From Candidatus Tepidiaquacella proteinivora (GTDB taxonomy: Bacteria; Bacteroidota; Ignavibacteria; Tepidaquicellales; Tepidaquicellaceae): a DNA stretch of 64,000 bases. Below, one piece after another: positions 8,857-18,224 of this stretch. How positions within the stretch are numbered: position 1 is the stretch's first letter; each line of letters begins with the position of its first letter. The translations under genes were made by a program, and so were the position numbers. The stretch spans positions 1,249,501-1,313,500 of the forward strand of contig CP054675.1 of NCBI GenBank assembly GCA_013348845.1, written 5' to 3'. The notes beneath the pieces were generated by a model. It was not told the DNA's origin, searched no databases, and saw only the letters and a program-made list of their open reading frames with translations.

Positions 8857-8880
8857 AATTATGTAGTAATTTACATAATT
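8857..8880. promoter_or_regulatory. Perfect 9-bp inverted repeat in the mtaB leader
   Basis: The arms AATTATGTA (8857-8865) and TACATAATT (8872-8880) are exact reverse complements separated by six bases. The repeat begins three bases upstream of the mtaB start codon. It could be an operator or an RNA hairpin that hides the start of the nine-gene message. Because the region is very AT-rich, a chance palindrome cannot be excluded. Confidence 0.35.
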
Positions 8881-9016
8881 TTAACTCGTTAATTAATATA
8901 AAAATATTTCACCTTTAAATATACAAAAATTAACCATTTTAAAGAAACAGAAATAAAAAGGTATAAAAAATTAAGGTGTTTTTTGACAAAATATGCTAAT
9001 TATTTAAAAAACGACC

Positions 9017-10489
9017 TTACTTAATAAATAACATTTTCTTAGTTTCTTTAAAACCATTAGCCTCAAGTGTATAAAAAAATATCCCTGTGGATAAAAACGA
9101 TGGTTCAAATAAAATATTATAAGAGCCTGAAGGGATAATATCATTTATAAGGGTAGCAATTACTTTCCCCTGTAAATCAATAACATTGAGTCTTACGAAA
9201 CCGCTAATATAGCAGTCGAACTTAATTCTTGTTGAAAAATTAAAAGGATTTGGAAAATTCTGATATAAATGATAGTATTCTGGTGTTTTTGTATGGGAAC
9301 CGTTGACAAAAATCGTTCCCCCATTTGTTGACCTGTAAATCACCGCTTGCTGTCCTGAAAAACCACCACTCATATAAAAGTTATTTTCATCAATTAAAGA
9401 TAGTCCGGTAATATAAACATCATTATTCAAATAATTTATAAGCCAATTTAAACCGAAATTTGAAGTTTTAAAAGTTGTTATTTTTCCAATACCAAAATAA
9501 GTATCATAATAATATCCAACTGAAAATGCTACCCCGGTATTTTTTACAGTTTCTACTATAGAAGGTATAACACCAATTACAAATAAAATTGAATCCCAAC
9601 TATTTCCCCCATCAGTCGATCTGAACAATTTTGTACCGGAAGTACTGGAACCATTGTTTTGAATATTACCGTTTCCAAGTGCTAAACAAGTGTTTTCATT
9701 AAAAAATGCTAAATCTGAAATAGATAAAGTATAAGGGAAACTCATCTTAGACCAGTTAATGCCTCCATTGGTAGTTTTAAATAAAACACCGTAAAGACTA
9801 ACCAGCAAATTTGTATCTGAAACATCACCACACACAAATCCTGTGTTTTGATTAATAAACTTAATTTTAACTAATCTAAGAAATTGTTCTAAATAAATCG
9901 TACTCCAGTTAATACCACCATTAGTAGTTTTCAATACTCTGCTGTTTCCTATACTTCCTGAATCTATAATAACGAATCCACTATTCGAGTTAAAGAATTT
10001 CATATCCATAATATATCCAGCTGTAGTATCAAAATTTCCAACTTTTTGCCAATTTTGACCACTATTTGTTGATTTCAGAAATACCCCTTTATATTCAGCA
10101 GGTGAACCGTCAATTCCAATATTATAAAGATAAGCTTTAATAAAATCAGGATATTTATAATAAAACGTAGGATATTGATTATGCCCTTTTGAAAACAAAT
10201 TTTCAGCACCACCAGAATATACCAATAAAGAATCTATAAATTGCAAAGCGGGCAAAGCACGAATTTCTGATGGATAAGAAGATAATATCCAATTATTTCC
10301 TGAATTTGAGGTGAAAAATATCCTTGCACTAAAAAAGCCTAAAGTATGTCCAGCAGAGACCCCTTTATTAATATCATAAAAATTTAGTGAATAGGCGACA
10401 CCTTGATAAGGTAGAAAATACGGTATCCATTGAGATTTTATATTCTTAACAAGAATACACAATAGAATAAGTAATAAATATTTTTTCAT
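9017..10489 (-). CDS. Secreted YCF48/BNR-repeat protein with T9SS type A sorting domain
   Basis: A 490-residue secreted protein. A signal peptide occupies about residues 1-19. The middle is made of beta-propeller-like repeats of the form STNSGQNW, TTNGGINW and STDGGNSW, as in YCF48/BNR proteins. The last 85 or so residues form the type IX secretion type A sorting domain: NFPNPFNFSTRIKF, then VRLNVIDLQGKV, then a final FFYTLEANGFKETKKM block ending in a basic tail. In this family the tail directs passage through the T9SS outer-membrane translocon and is usually cleaved. The role of the propeller is unknown; adhesion or photosystem-assembly-like scaffolding are family associations only. Confidence 0.88.
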   Translation of the reverse strand: MKKYLLLILLCILVKNIKSQWIPYFLPYQGVAYSLNFYDINKGVSAGHTLGFFSARIFFTSNSGNNWILSSYPSEIRALPALQFIDSLLVYSGGAENLFSKGHNQYPTFYYKYPDFIKAYLYNIGIDGSPAEYKGVFLKSTNSGQNWQKVGNFDTTAGYIMDMKFFNSNSGFVIIDSGSIGNSRVLKTTNGGINWSTIYLEQFLRLVKIKFINQNTGFVCGDVSDTNLLVSLYGVLFKTTNGGINWSKMSFPYTLSISDLAFFNENTCLALGNGNIQNNGSSTSGTKLFRSTDGGNSWDSILFVIGVIPSIVETVKNTGVAFSVGYYYDTYFGIGKITTFKTSNFGLNWLINYLNNDVYITGLSLIDENNFYMSGGFSGQQAVIYRSTNGGTIFVNGSHTKTPEYYHLYQNFPNPFNFSTRIKFDCYISGFVRLNVIDLQGKVIATLINDIIPSGSYNILFEPSFLSTGIFFYTLEANGFKETKKMLFIK

Positions 10490-10562
10490 TTAATAATGTT
10501 TTACATATTAAAATCTTTTAAAATAAAAGAGCTTTTATATAACGGAAATTAATATTGCATAA

Positions 10563-12515
10563 TTACTTAACTAATATCATTCTCTTTACATCTGAGAAGT
10601 TATCTGTTTCTAATCTATAAAAATACACACCACTTGAAAGCTCAGTTCTCGGAGATGAATAAACATTCCAGTTAATTTCATATTCGCCAGCCTGTAAATT
10701 TTCATTTACTACTAATGCTACTTCCCGTCCTAACAAATCAAGAATTTTCAACTTTACGAATGTTTTCTCGGGAATATGAAATTTAATATTTGTTGAAGAA
10801 TTAAAGGGATTGGGATAATTCTGCTCTAATTTATATTTATCAGGAATATTCTTTGTAATTTCTTTTATACCTATCGTTGTAGCGGATTTTAGAACAACAT
10901 AATTATTGGGGTCAAACAAAACATTGGTAGGTTGACGGTCAAAATTAAAGGTGAACAATTGCTGATTTATATTATTAAAAATTGTTAAAGTAGAATCAGG
11001 ACCAGATGTGAATACAACTCTAATTTGAAATTTACATGGGAAAAATCCGGCGTTTGTTTGCACTTGCTTAATTAAGAAATCAACTTTCCAGTTTCCACTT
11101 CCTAAATTTGTTATTGTATAAGAATTCTGATATACCGGATGATTAGGTTGTTTAACCCAAGCATTAAAAAACCAATCAAGATTCTGAGCGCTTATTTGAT
11201 TACATAGTTGATTAAATTCGTTTGTAGTAGCATTTTTATATTTAAAATTATTCGTATCGGTAGCATAAGAGTTTAAAATAGAAAAGAAAATAGAATCATT
11301 AAGATGATACCTCAAGAGATGCAAAACACAAGCACCTTTACAATAAATAATCCCATAATGGTATAAGGAATCAATAGAAGGTGTATAATTTTGCCATGCG
11401 GGGACATAAATCGGGAAACCTGCATTTTGAGAGAAGTAGGTGCCAGCTTTAGAATTAATATCATTCTTATAAGCAGTATATCCTCCTGTTCTTTCCTTCC
11501 AAATTGCTTCCATAAAAGTTGCAAATCCTTCATTCAACCATATATCTGCCCATGTCCCGCAGGTAATCATATCACCAAACCACATATGAGAAAATTCGTG
11601 AACGACAAGATTTTCAGACCAGCAATTGAAACATAAAGTAATTAAGGTTTGATTTTCCATTCCAGCCCATTGAAAACCAGAACCCGAAGCAGCAGTTGCA
11701 AATCCTGCTTTTTCAAAAGGATATTCTCCAAATTTTGCAGAAAAATAAGAAAGCATTACATTCATAATATTCTTTATAGGTGTATAGTTTTCACCAGAAC
11801 TGAAATAAAATCTTGTGGGAATACTATCATTTGGATTAGATGGTCTTTTCCAGTAAATAATATCAATGTTATAATTTACTCTTCCGGTCATAACCACTAA
11901 ATAAGTTGCAACCGGGTCTCTGCTAATCCAGTGATAATATATAGTATCGCCTGTTACTGTGGAATCTGCAAGTCTTCCATTTGAACCTATACGAACATTC
12001 GAAGGTACCTTTATAGTTATATCAACCGTTGCTTTATCCGATGGTTTATCCCAACAAGGGAACCATTTTCTCGCACCTTCAGGTGGGCTATCTGTAAACA
12101 CCATCCCATTTGAAACATAAAAAGCATTGTCAATAACATTATTATGACGATAATAAACTATTACATTTACTGTCTCCCCGGGATTATAAGTTCTGTCAAG
12201 AATAATATTCAAAATATTATTTGTATGAGTAAATGTTAACGCAGGTCCATTAAATAATTTTACTGAATCAATTACAAGAGAAGTATTTACTGCATTAAGA
12301 TTTATATTATTCAATGTGGAATCTACTTTAAAAGTTATTTTATTATTTGCAATAAAACTTCTTGGATAGGGGGACTTGAAACAGTTGTATATATCAAAAT
12401 ATAATTGATAATTCAATACATCAAAAGAATGTTTTGGTGTTTGCGAAAAGAGCCCTTGCTGAATGAATAAAGTAGATAAGATAATTAATAATTTTAAAGT
12501 TAATAATTTTTTCAT
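10563..12515 (-). CDS. Secreted M1-family zinc metallopeptidase with T9SS type A sorting domain
   Basis: A 650-residue aminopeptidase-N-like enzyme. A signal peptide (about 1-25) is followed by an M1 beta domain. The substrate-anchoring GAMEN motif appears as WAGMENQ (283-289). The zinc site is H306-E307-x-x-H310 in HEFSHMWFGD, with the third ligand E329 in LNEGFATF. The C-terminal 85 residues are a T9SS sorting domain (EQNYPNPFNSSTNIKFHIP onward). The catalytic set is complete, so an active surface or secreted aminopeptidase is expected. The start codon lies two bases after the C45 hydrolase stop, so the two extracytoplasmic hydrolases are probably co-transcribed. Domains III/IV of large M1 enzymes seem reduced or absent. 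Confidence 0.93.
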   Translation of the reverse strand: MKKLLTLKLLIILSTLFIQQGLFSQTPKHSFDVLNYQLYFDIYNCFKSPYPRSFIANNKITFKVDSTLNNINLNAVNTSLVIDSVKLFNGPALTFTHTNNILNIILDRTYNPGETVNVIVYYRHNNVIDNAFYVSNGMVFTDSPPEGARKWFPCWDKPSDKATVDITIKVPSNVRIGSNGRLADSTVTGDTIYYHWISRDPVATYLVVMTGRVNYNIDIIYWKRPSNPNDSIPTRFYFSSGENYTPIKNIMNVMLSYFSAKFGEYPFEKAGFATAASGSGFQWAGMENQTLITLCFNCWSENLVVHEFSHMWFGDMITCGTWADIWLNEGFATFMEAIWKERTGGYTAYKNDINSKAGTYFSQNAGFPIYVPAWQNYTPSIDSLYHYGIIYCKGACVLHLLRYHLNDSIFFSILNSYATDTNNFKYKNATTNEFNQLCNQISAQNLDWFFNAWVKQPNHPVYQNSYTITNLGSGNWKVDFLIKQVQTNAGFFPCKFQIRVVFTSGPDSTLTIFNNINQQLFTFNFDRQPTNVLFDPNNYVVLKSATTIGIKEITKNIPDKYKLEQNYPNPFNSSTNIKFHIPEKTFVKLKILDLLGREVALVVNENLQAGEYEINWNVYSSPRTELSSGVYFYRLETDNFSDVKRMILVK

Positions 12516-12517
12516 TT

Positions 12518-13726
12518 TTATTTTAATAAATTATTAAAGTAATTGATAATTTTTTCATCATTAGAATTGTAATATTTCTTTAATAAATCTATGGATAAAC
12601 CAGTTTTAAAATAGTCATTAATGAATTCTTCAGAATTCCTTAAAATTTCATTTTCAAGAATCATCAGCCTTTGCATAATTCCGGAACCCGATAAATTATA
12701 TAAAACATTTATTTTAATGTAATTTGTACCCCTTCCTCTTTTTATTGGGAAACACTTATCTTTTACTTCTAACACTTTTGAACAGAGCCATGCATTATTT
12801 CCCGATTCTGCAGATAGAATTGAAGGTAAAAGTTTTTCTTCATTAAAAAAGACGGGGTAAACTACAGAACAGGGAGGAAATCCAAGTATTGTCCACATAA
12901 TCATTTTGTCAGAATTGTCACCTTTTCTGACTCCCTGGATAACAACTGATGCAGAGGTTGAATATCTCGGAATAAAATCTGCAAAGTTTACAAAAATATC
13001 ATCATCGGGATTAAATGAACATTGTTTTTTTAAATCAACTTTTGTTAATCCATGTTTTAAACATCTTGCTGCATCCTGTAATATAAATTGAAGAGTTAAA
13101 TTTCCTTTATTATATGCATCCTTGAATAATTCTTCTTCAATCAGATACCTCTCATATCCCTGTCCTTTATCTTCAACACCTGAAAATGCAAAATTTGTTC
13201 TAATAAGATATCCGTCCGGTGATTCATTAACATCAAACTTAACATATCCCCAATGATGAGTCTCAAAATAAGCAGCATTACCATAAGCATCAATAACACC
13301 AAAATTAGTTTCAACACCAAGAGGTTTATTTAAAGTATTCAAAAGTTTCTCGAAATCATCAACAGTAGTACATTCCCTTAATGCAAGTTTCATAATAATG
13401 CCTTCTTTATCTTTATACTTTACTGTATCATATAATCCAAGATTAGCAGCTACGGAATTCATTATTGCAAAGCCAGCATTATTCATACCAATCCATATCT
13501 CGTTACCATTAGAATCGTTTGAATTTACAATGCCGATATAATCTAAATTACCTTCCCTGAAATACATTAATTTATTATTGAGATTATCGGTATCCCGGTT
13601 TTTCCATAGTAAAGGTCTGCCATCTGGAGTAATTTTACCAGATATTATAGCTGTAGTACATGGTTCTCCTGTATTTGAAATAAGACAAATAATAATAGCA
13701 AAAAAGAAAAATGAAAATCTTCTCAT
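12518..13726 (-). CDS. Exported C45-type N-terminal-nucleophile amide hydrolase
   Basis: A 402-residue protein from the ATG at 13726, which places a clean signal peptide (MRRFSFFFFAIIICLIS) at the N-terminus. An upstream in-frame ATG at 13771 would add 15 residues ahead of it. The Ntn-hydrolase cysteine is C23 of this form in EPCTTAIISGKITPDGRPLL, followed by WKNRDTDN. This matches the linear amide C-N hydrolase / acyl-CoA:6-aminopenicillanate acyltransferase (C45) group, in which the cysteine becomes the N-terminal nucleophile after processing. Likely substrates are small linear amides or N-acyl amino acids, but none can be assigned. It is followed two bases later by the M1 peptidase gene, suggesting joint peptide or amide scavenging outside the cytoplasm. 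Confidence 0.82.
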   Translation of the reverse strand: MRRFSFFFFAIIICLISNTGEPCTTAIISGKITPDGRPLLWKNRDTDNLNNKLMYFREGNLDYIGIVNSNDSNGNEIWIGMNNAGFAIMNSVAANLGLYDTVKYKDKEGIIMKLALRECTTVDDFEKLLNTLNKPLGVETNFGVIDAYGNAAYFETHHWGYVKFDVNESPDGYLIRTNFAFSGVEDKGQGYERYLIEEELFKDAYNKGNLTLQFILQDAARCLKHGLTKVDLKKQCSFNPDDDIFVNFADFIPRYSTSASVVIQGVRKGDNSDKMIMWTILGFPPCSVVYPVFFNEEKLLPSILSAESGNNAWLCSKVLEVKDKCFPIKRGRGTNYIKINVLYNLSGSGIMQRLMILENEILRNSEEFINDYFKTGLSIDLLKKYYNSNDEKIINYFNNLLK

Positions 13727-13900
13727 TACAGTTAATTTTATATAATTTATAAAATTTTGATATTTAAACAAATCTAATTATAAAATATTAATCACAACAA
13801 AAATAATAAAAGTGTCTTGCCCCTTTAAAACATTCAATACTAAACACTTTATTATTTAAGAAGCAAACAAAAGTCTTTCTTACATTTAATAATTCTTATA

Positions 13901-13936
13901 ATAATATAGAAAATAATATAGAAAATAATATAGAAA
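13901..13936. repeat. Three perfect tandem copies of a 12-bp unit
   Basis: The unit ATAATATAGAAA is repeated exactly three times (13901-13912, 13913-13924, 13925-13936). The array starts ten bases beyond the stop codon of the T9SS gene at 13946 and lies about 175 bases upstream of the C45 hydrolase start. An 8-bp AT-only-plus-one-G/C inverted repeat (ATAGAAAA at 13930-13937 and TTTTCTAT at 13942-13949) overlaps its last copy and the stop codon. A variable-number repeat or a weak terminator are both possible. Confidence 0.8.
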
Positions 13937-13945
13937 AAATCTTTT

Positions 13946-14992
13946 CTATTTTATAAGAACCATTTTCTTAATCTCAGAAAAATCACCTGCGGACAACTTA
14001 TAGAAATAAGTTCCACTTGATAGCTCTGATGCATTAAATTTATACTCATATGAACCGGCTTCCAAAGGTTCATTCAATAAAGTTAAAACTTCCTTACCAA
14101 GTAAATCATAAACTTTTAGTGAAACATTACCATAATAATTTAATGAAGGTAAGGTAAATTTTATTATTGTTTCATTATTAAACGGGTTCGGGTAATTCTG
14201 CATTAATTCGAAACCTGAAACATAAGCTGGCTGGTTCTTTAAATTGACTAAGATATCACCCCAGGTAAGTGTAGTCCTAATACCATCTAAATCTAATGAT
14301 GGTGCTATTGTCGCACTTCCCTGCCTTAATGCCACCCTTCCAAAATCCTGTGGGTCAGTCTGAGTAGTCGTTACAGGTCCGGCGTAAGGTGTAGCTGGTT
14401 CTGTAGATGGTAAATTGGGAGATGTGAATACATAAAGTCTTACTTCATCATCAGTAGTGGAACCAGAATTAAAAGTATATTTAACAATAACAAGATATGT
14501 TGTGCCAAGACTAAAGCCGGTAGTTCCCCATGCAGGTAAGTTAGTTGAACTTATAGAACTTTTTGAGACACCAAAGTAAACCGCTCCTAAAGTATCTTTA
14601 GCAAATACCCTTGCAAAATAATTAGTGGTTGAATTAGAAGGAAGTAAAGCAAGAAAATAATCTCCGGTTGGTTGAACAGAATCAATTTTAACCATAAAAG
14701 ACACATAAACAGAACCAGAAGTAATAATGGTTGAAGAATTTTTATAATTATCAATTCCATTATTACTTAACCTGCAACAATTTCCTATACCTGAGAGAGG
14801 ATAATTTGTATAGACCAATCCTGGTGATTTTACCAAAATATTATTAACACCGCCACTAAAAGCGACCCAACCATGAGCACCTATAGAGTCACCTGCAGGA
14901 TAATTAAAATTTTCTATTAATAAGGTTTGCGGATAAGCTGAAAAAGAAAATAAAAAAACAAAAACAATTAATAAATAAATTTTATTATTCAT
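13946..14992 (-). CDS. Secreted protein with T9SS type A sorting domain
   Basis: A 348-residue protein from the ATG at 14992, which gives a good signal peptide ending in SFSAYPQ; an upstream ATG at 15037 would add 15 residues ahead of it. The mature part opens with LLIENFNYPAGDSIGAHGW, an opening seen in many secreted Bacteroidota proteins with concanavalin/LamG-like beta-sandwich domains. The body is rich in Ser, Thr and Gly. The C-terminal 85 residues are the sorting domain (MQNYPNPFNNETIIKFTLP to the final SEIKKMVLIK). No catalytic motif was recognised. Function is unknown; a binding or structural surface role is plausible. Confidence 0.85.
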   Translation of the reverse strand: MNNKIYLLIVFVFLFSFSAYPQTLLIENFNYPAGDSIGAHGWVAFSGGVNNILVKSPGLVYTNYPLSGIGNCCRLSNNGIDNYKNSSTIITSGSVYVSFMVKIDSVQPTGDYFLALLPSNSTTNYFARVFAKDTLGAVYFGVSKSSISSTNLPAWGTTGFSLGTTYLVIVKYTFNSGSTTDDEVRLYVFTSPNLPSTEPATPYAGPVTTTQTDPQDFGRVALRQGSATIAPSLDLDGIRTTLTWGDILVNLKNQPAYVSGFELMQNYPNPFNNETIIKFTLPSLNYYGNVSLKVYDLLGKEVLTLLNEPLEAGSYEYKFNASELSSGTYFYKLSAGDFSEIKKMVLIK

Positions 14993-15406
14993 AATTATAT
15001 AATTTAATTTTATTATCAAATTAATTTGTTTTTTCAAAAAAATCTATGCGAAATAAAAGAAAAATAAAGAAATTTTTAAATTACCGTTAAGTTAAATAAA
15101 TTTCTCAAACTCAGAATATTGACAATTCAAGTTAGCTAATTAATTAATATATCTTATTAAAATGATTTTTTTAAAAAAATTTCTTAAACTTCTGAATAAA
15201 TTTTTGAGGTAATCTCTCACACAGAATTCTACACATATTACTAAATATATCGAATATAATTTTCAGATACTTATTAAGCCTGGTAATCATAAATAACTTT
15301 AAAACAATAAAATTGAATAAACTAATTTTTTTTATTATTTTCCAGAAAGTTTTCTGTTACTGCTGTATTTATAAAAAATATTTATTTATTAACAAAACCT
15401 TACATT
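14993..15406. other. Intergenic region between divergent genes
   Basis: About 410 bases separate the T9SS gene (-) from the amidohydrolase gene (+), so it must hold two promoters. It is very AT-rich and has a T7A7 tract around 15165-15179. No promoter consensus, RNA gene or strong hairpin could be identified by eye. One 16-codon open frame (15162-15212) encodes a strikingly amphipathic peptide and is discussed as a finding. Confidence 0.5.
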
Positions 15407-17206
15407 ATGAAAAAAAAATCTAAAAAATGGATAATAATTACTTCGGTTATTATTATCCTAATAATCATTGGGTATTTTTTCAGGTGGGATTTTTACTTCT
15501 ATTTTACAAGTAAGGGAATAAATAAAAAAGGCGGTGATATAACAATTATAAATGCACGTATATGGACGGGGGATTCTGTTGATAAATGGAAAACTTCAAT
15601 GGCCATTAAAGATGGCATAATAATATCTATGGATGATAATTCACCATCAGGAAAAGTAATAGATGCAAAGGGAAAGCTTATTGTACCCGGTATGTGGGAT
15701 GCACATACACACCCGCATTCTCCTTATATCCTTACAAGCCCTGAAGCTCCAACTTTGTTTGGGGCAAAGACTCTTGATGAGGTTTTAAACCGAGTAAAAA
15801 ATTATATCAAGGAACATCCTGAAGATAAATTCCCAAGATTTTTTGGATGGTTCTCTCATATATTTAAGGACGGTCAAAAACCTACAAGACAAATACTTGA
15901 CTCAATAGTTTCTGACAGACCGGTTTACCTTGTAAAACATAATGGTCATGCACATTGGTGTAATACAAAAGCCCTTGAAATTGCAGGTGCACTTGAAAAA
16001 GATCCCCCTGAATTCAGAGGTGAAGGGAAAATCGAAAGAGATTCTGTTACAGGACTTGCCACAGGTTATCTTGAAGAAACCGAATATGGGGCAACTCACG
16101 GTTTAATGCTCAATGTTTTCAAAAGAGTAAAACCATATACATTTGAAGAACAGGTTATAATTCAACAACTTATTCTTGAAGAATATCCTAAACTTGGTGT
16201 AACTTCTATATGGGCTAAAGATGGTGATATCGACATTACAAGAGTATATGAAAAAATATTAAGGAACAATTCATTACCTGTCAGAGCTAACCTTGATAAT
16301 TTATTTACATATTATTCAGAATTATCAGATTTAAAAAAGTTTTATGATAGGGGTGTTGAAGTTAAAAATTCTGATTTGCCAAAAGATTTTCTTAGAACTA
16401 ATATAGTAAAATTATACATCGATTTGCCTATTGAAGGATGGATGTGGATGTTTGAACCTTATTCAGACGGTAGTGGAGACGCTGGGAAACCTTCTTATAA
16501 TATGGATTATTTCAGAAAACAGGTTGAAATATCTGATTCACTCGGTTTGCAGATAAATGTTAGTATATATGGTGATAGAGCTTTAAATGAATGTATGAAT
16601 ATTATGGAAGAAATAATTATGAAAAATCCAGATAAGGAAAGAAGACATACATTTGAACACTCGGAATTTATAATCAAAAGTGATTTACCCAGATTCAAAA
16701 AACTTGGTATAATCGCAAGTATGAATCCAATTGTCAGTTACCCAGATAAAACTTTTCAAGAGCATATGTTAAATAAATTTGGGATTGAACGACTTGATGA
16801 AGTCTTCAATCCATATAAAGATTTACTTGATAATGGAGCAATTGTTGTTAGTGGAAGTGATTTTCCTCTTGCCCCTATGGATCCTCTTATTGGAATACAT
16901 ATACTTGTTAATGGTACAGACTTTGAAGGTTATAAAGGTCTTTGGAGACTTAAATTATTATCAGTAGAAGAAGCACTAAAAACTTATACTGTTTACCCTG
17001 CTTATGCTTCCTGGATGGAGAACAAAATAGGAAAACTTAAACCAGGCTTTTATGGAGATTTCGTAATGCTATCAGATGATATATTATCAGATAATTTCCC
17101 GAAAGAAAAATTATATAAAGTAAAAGCAATTTTAACTGTTTTGAATGGACACATTGTTCATGAAGACTTTTCAAACACAGAGAAAATTATTGATTTTAAT
17201 AAGTAA
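15407..17206 (+). CDS. Membrane-anchored amidohydrolase, YtcJ-like family 3
   Basis: A 599-residue metal-dependent hydrolase. The N-terminal membrane helix (about 8-26) follows a KKKSKK stretch and probably anchors the enzyme. The metal motif is H100-T-H102-P-H104 in WDAHTHPHSP. Further metal or catalytic residues are suggested by HNGHAHW, the HTFEHSEFI segment and the aspartate in VVSGSDFPLAP. The layout (metal motif near residue 100, a large inserted domain, a C-terminal beta sandwich closing with KPGFYGDFVMLSDD) is that of the amidohydrolase 3 / YtcJ / formamide-hydrolase group, whose physiological substrates are mostly unknown. The start ATG follows ACCTTACATT with no Shine-Dalgarno sequence. 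It stands alone between divergent and convergent neighbours. Confidence 0.88.
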   Translation: MKKKSKKWIIITSVIIILIIIGYFFRWDFYFYFTSKGINKKGGDITIINARIWTGDSVDKWKTSMAIKDGIIISMDDNSPSGKVIDAKGKLIVPGMWDAHTHPHSPYILTSPEAPTLFGAKTLDEVLNRVKNYIKEHPEDKFPRFFGWFSHIFKDGQKPTRQILDSIVSDRPVYLVKHNGHAHWCNTKALEIAGALEKDPPEFRGEGKIERDSVTGLATGYLEETEYGATHGLMLNVFKRVKPYTFEEQVIIQQLILEEYPKLGVTSIWAKDGDIDITRVYEKILRNNSLPVRANLDNLFTYYSELSDLKKFYDRGVEVKNSDLPKDFLRTNIVKLYIDLPIEGWMWMFEPYSDGSGDAGKPSYNMDYFRKQVEISDSLGLQINVSIYGDRALNECMNIMEEIIMKNPDKERRHTFEHSEFIIKSDLPRFKKLGIIASMNPIVSYPDKTFQEHMLNKFGIERLDEVFNPYKDLLDNGAIVVSGSDFPLAPMDPLIGIHILVNGTDFEGYKGLWRLKLLSVEEALKTYTVYPAYASWMENKIGKLKPGFYGDFVMLSDDILSDNFPKEKLYKVKAILTVLNGHIVHEDFSNTEKIIDFNK

Positions 17207-17273
17207 TTTGTTTTTGGAATAATAAGGCGTTTACAAGACTGATTACTTTTTGATTTAAGTTATATAATTTTAA

Positions 17274-18224
17274 TTATTCTACGCTACAGGAAATATTAGA
17301 TTCTGAAATTATTTTCACATAATTTTGAATCTGTATTTCATCAAGACCTGTAAGCTTACTTAAGGAGTACTTTTTACCTAACGAAGTATATTTAGATTCT
17401 CCAAGATTATGGAATGGGATTAGACGGATTTTCTCAATCCCATTAATTTTGCAAATATTAATTATATCTTTAATATTCTTCTCAGTAGCAGTAAATACAG
17501 GTATAAGAGGAATGGAAACTGTAATTTTATCTTTACAAATTTTTGATAAATTTCTTAAATTATTTAATATAGTATCATTTTCACATCCTGTAATTTGTTT
17601 ATGCAATTCCCTATCTACACATTTAATATCAAAATAAATAAAATCGAATTTATCAACAAACAAACTAACTTTATCCCAATCAAACATTCCGCAAGTTTCG
17701 ACACCAATTGAAATTCCCTCCTTTGTACAGAATTCAACAAATTCTGAAACGAATTTATGCTGAAATAAAGGTTCTCCACCAGATAAAGTTACACCACCAT
17801 CAGAATTTCTGTAGAAAATAGAATTTGTTTTTACTCTGTCGAATAGTTTTTCAGGGGTCCATTCTTTCCCAGATATTATTATAGCGTAATTTAAACAATT
17901 TTCCGTACAAATATAATCAGAACAATTTTTACAAATATCTCTATTAAAATCAGGGTATCCTTCTACATCAAATTCAATAGCATTATGAGAACAAACTTTA
18001 TAACATGTTCCGCATCTTTTACAAAGCATTTTATTATACATTATTTCAAACCTAAAATCCTGACCTTCGGGATTAGAACACCAAAGACATTTCAAAGGAC
18101 ATCCTTTAATGAAAATTGTAGTTCTTATACCTTCACCATCCTGTAATGAATACTCCTGAATATTGAATATGATTGCGTTCAAAATGATATACTTTTGTTT
18201 ATAAAGAATGTTCTGTTCGGGCAA
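17274..18224 (-). CDS. Glycyl radical enzyme activase (radical SAM)
   Basis: A 316-residue PflA-type activating enzyme that installs the glycyl radical on the partner encoded just upstream. The radical SAM triad C42, C46 and C49 lies in KGCPLKCLWC, preceded by the SLQDGEGIRTT segment typical of activases. An inserted ferredoxin-like domain (about 65-115) has two cysteine groups, in LCKRCGTCYKVC and ICKNCSDYICTENC, consistent with two extra [4Fe-4S] clusters. The GGEPLFQ segment follows. Extra clusters are usual in activases of glycerol dehydratase, choline lyase and arylacetate decarboxylase enzymes but absent from PflA itself. The start overlaps the partner gene by 26 bases, so the two are translationally coupled. 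Confidence 0.93.
   Translation of the reverse strand: MPEQNILYKQKYIILNAIIFNIQEYSLQDGEGIRTTIFIKGCPLKCLWCSNPEGQDFRFEIMYNKMLCKRCGTCYKVCSHNAIEFDVEGYPDFNRDICKNCSDYICTENCLNYAIIISGKEWTPEKLFDRVKTNSIFYRNSDGGVTLSGGEPLFQHKFVSEFVEFCTKEGISIGVETCGMFDWDKVSLFVDKFDFIYFDIKCVDRELHKQITGCENDTILNNLRNLSKICKDKITVSIPLIPVFTATEKNIKDIINICKINGIEKIRLIPFHNLGESKYTSLGKKYSLSKLTGLDEIQIQNYVKIISESNISCSVE

Noticed and set aside
17207-17273. Possible intrinsic terminator between convergent genes
   Set aside because: No GC-rich stem followed by a T tract could be found here, nor in the gaps at 25487-25506, 30034-30042 or 49668-49669.
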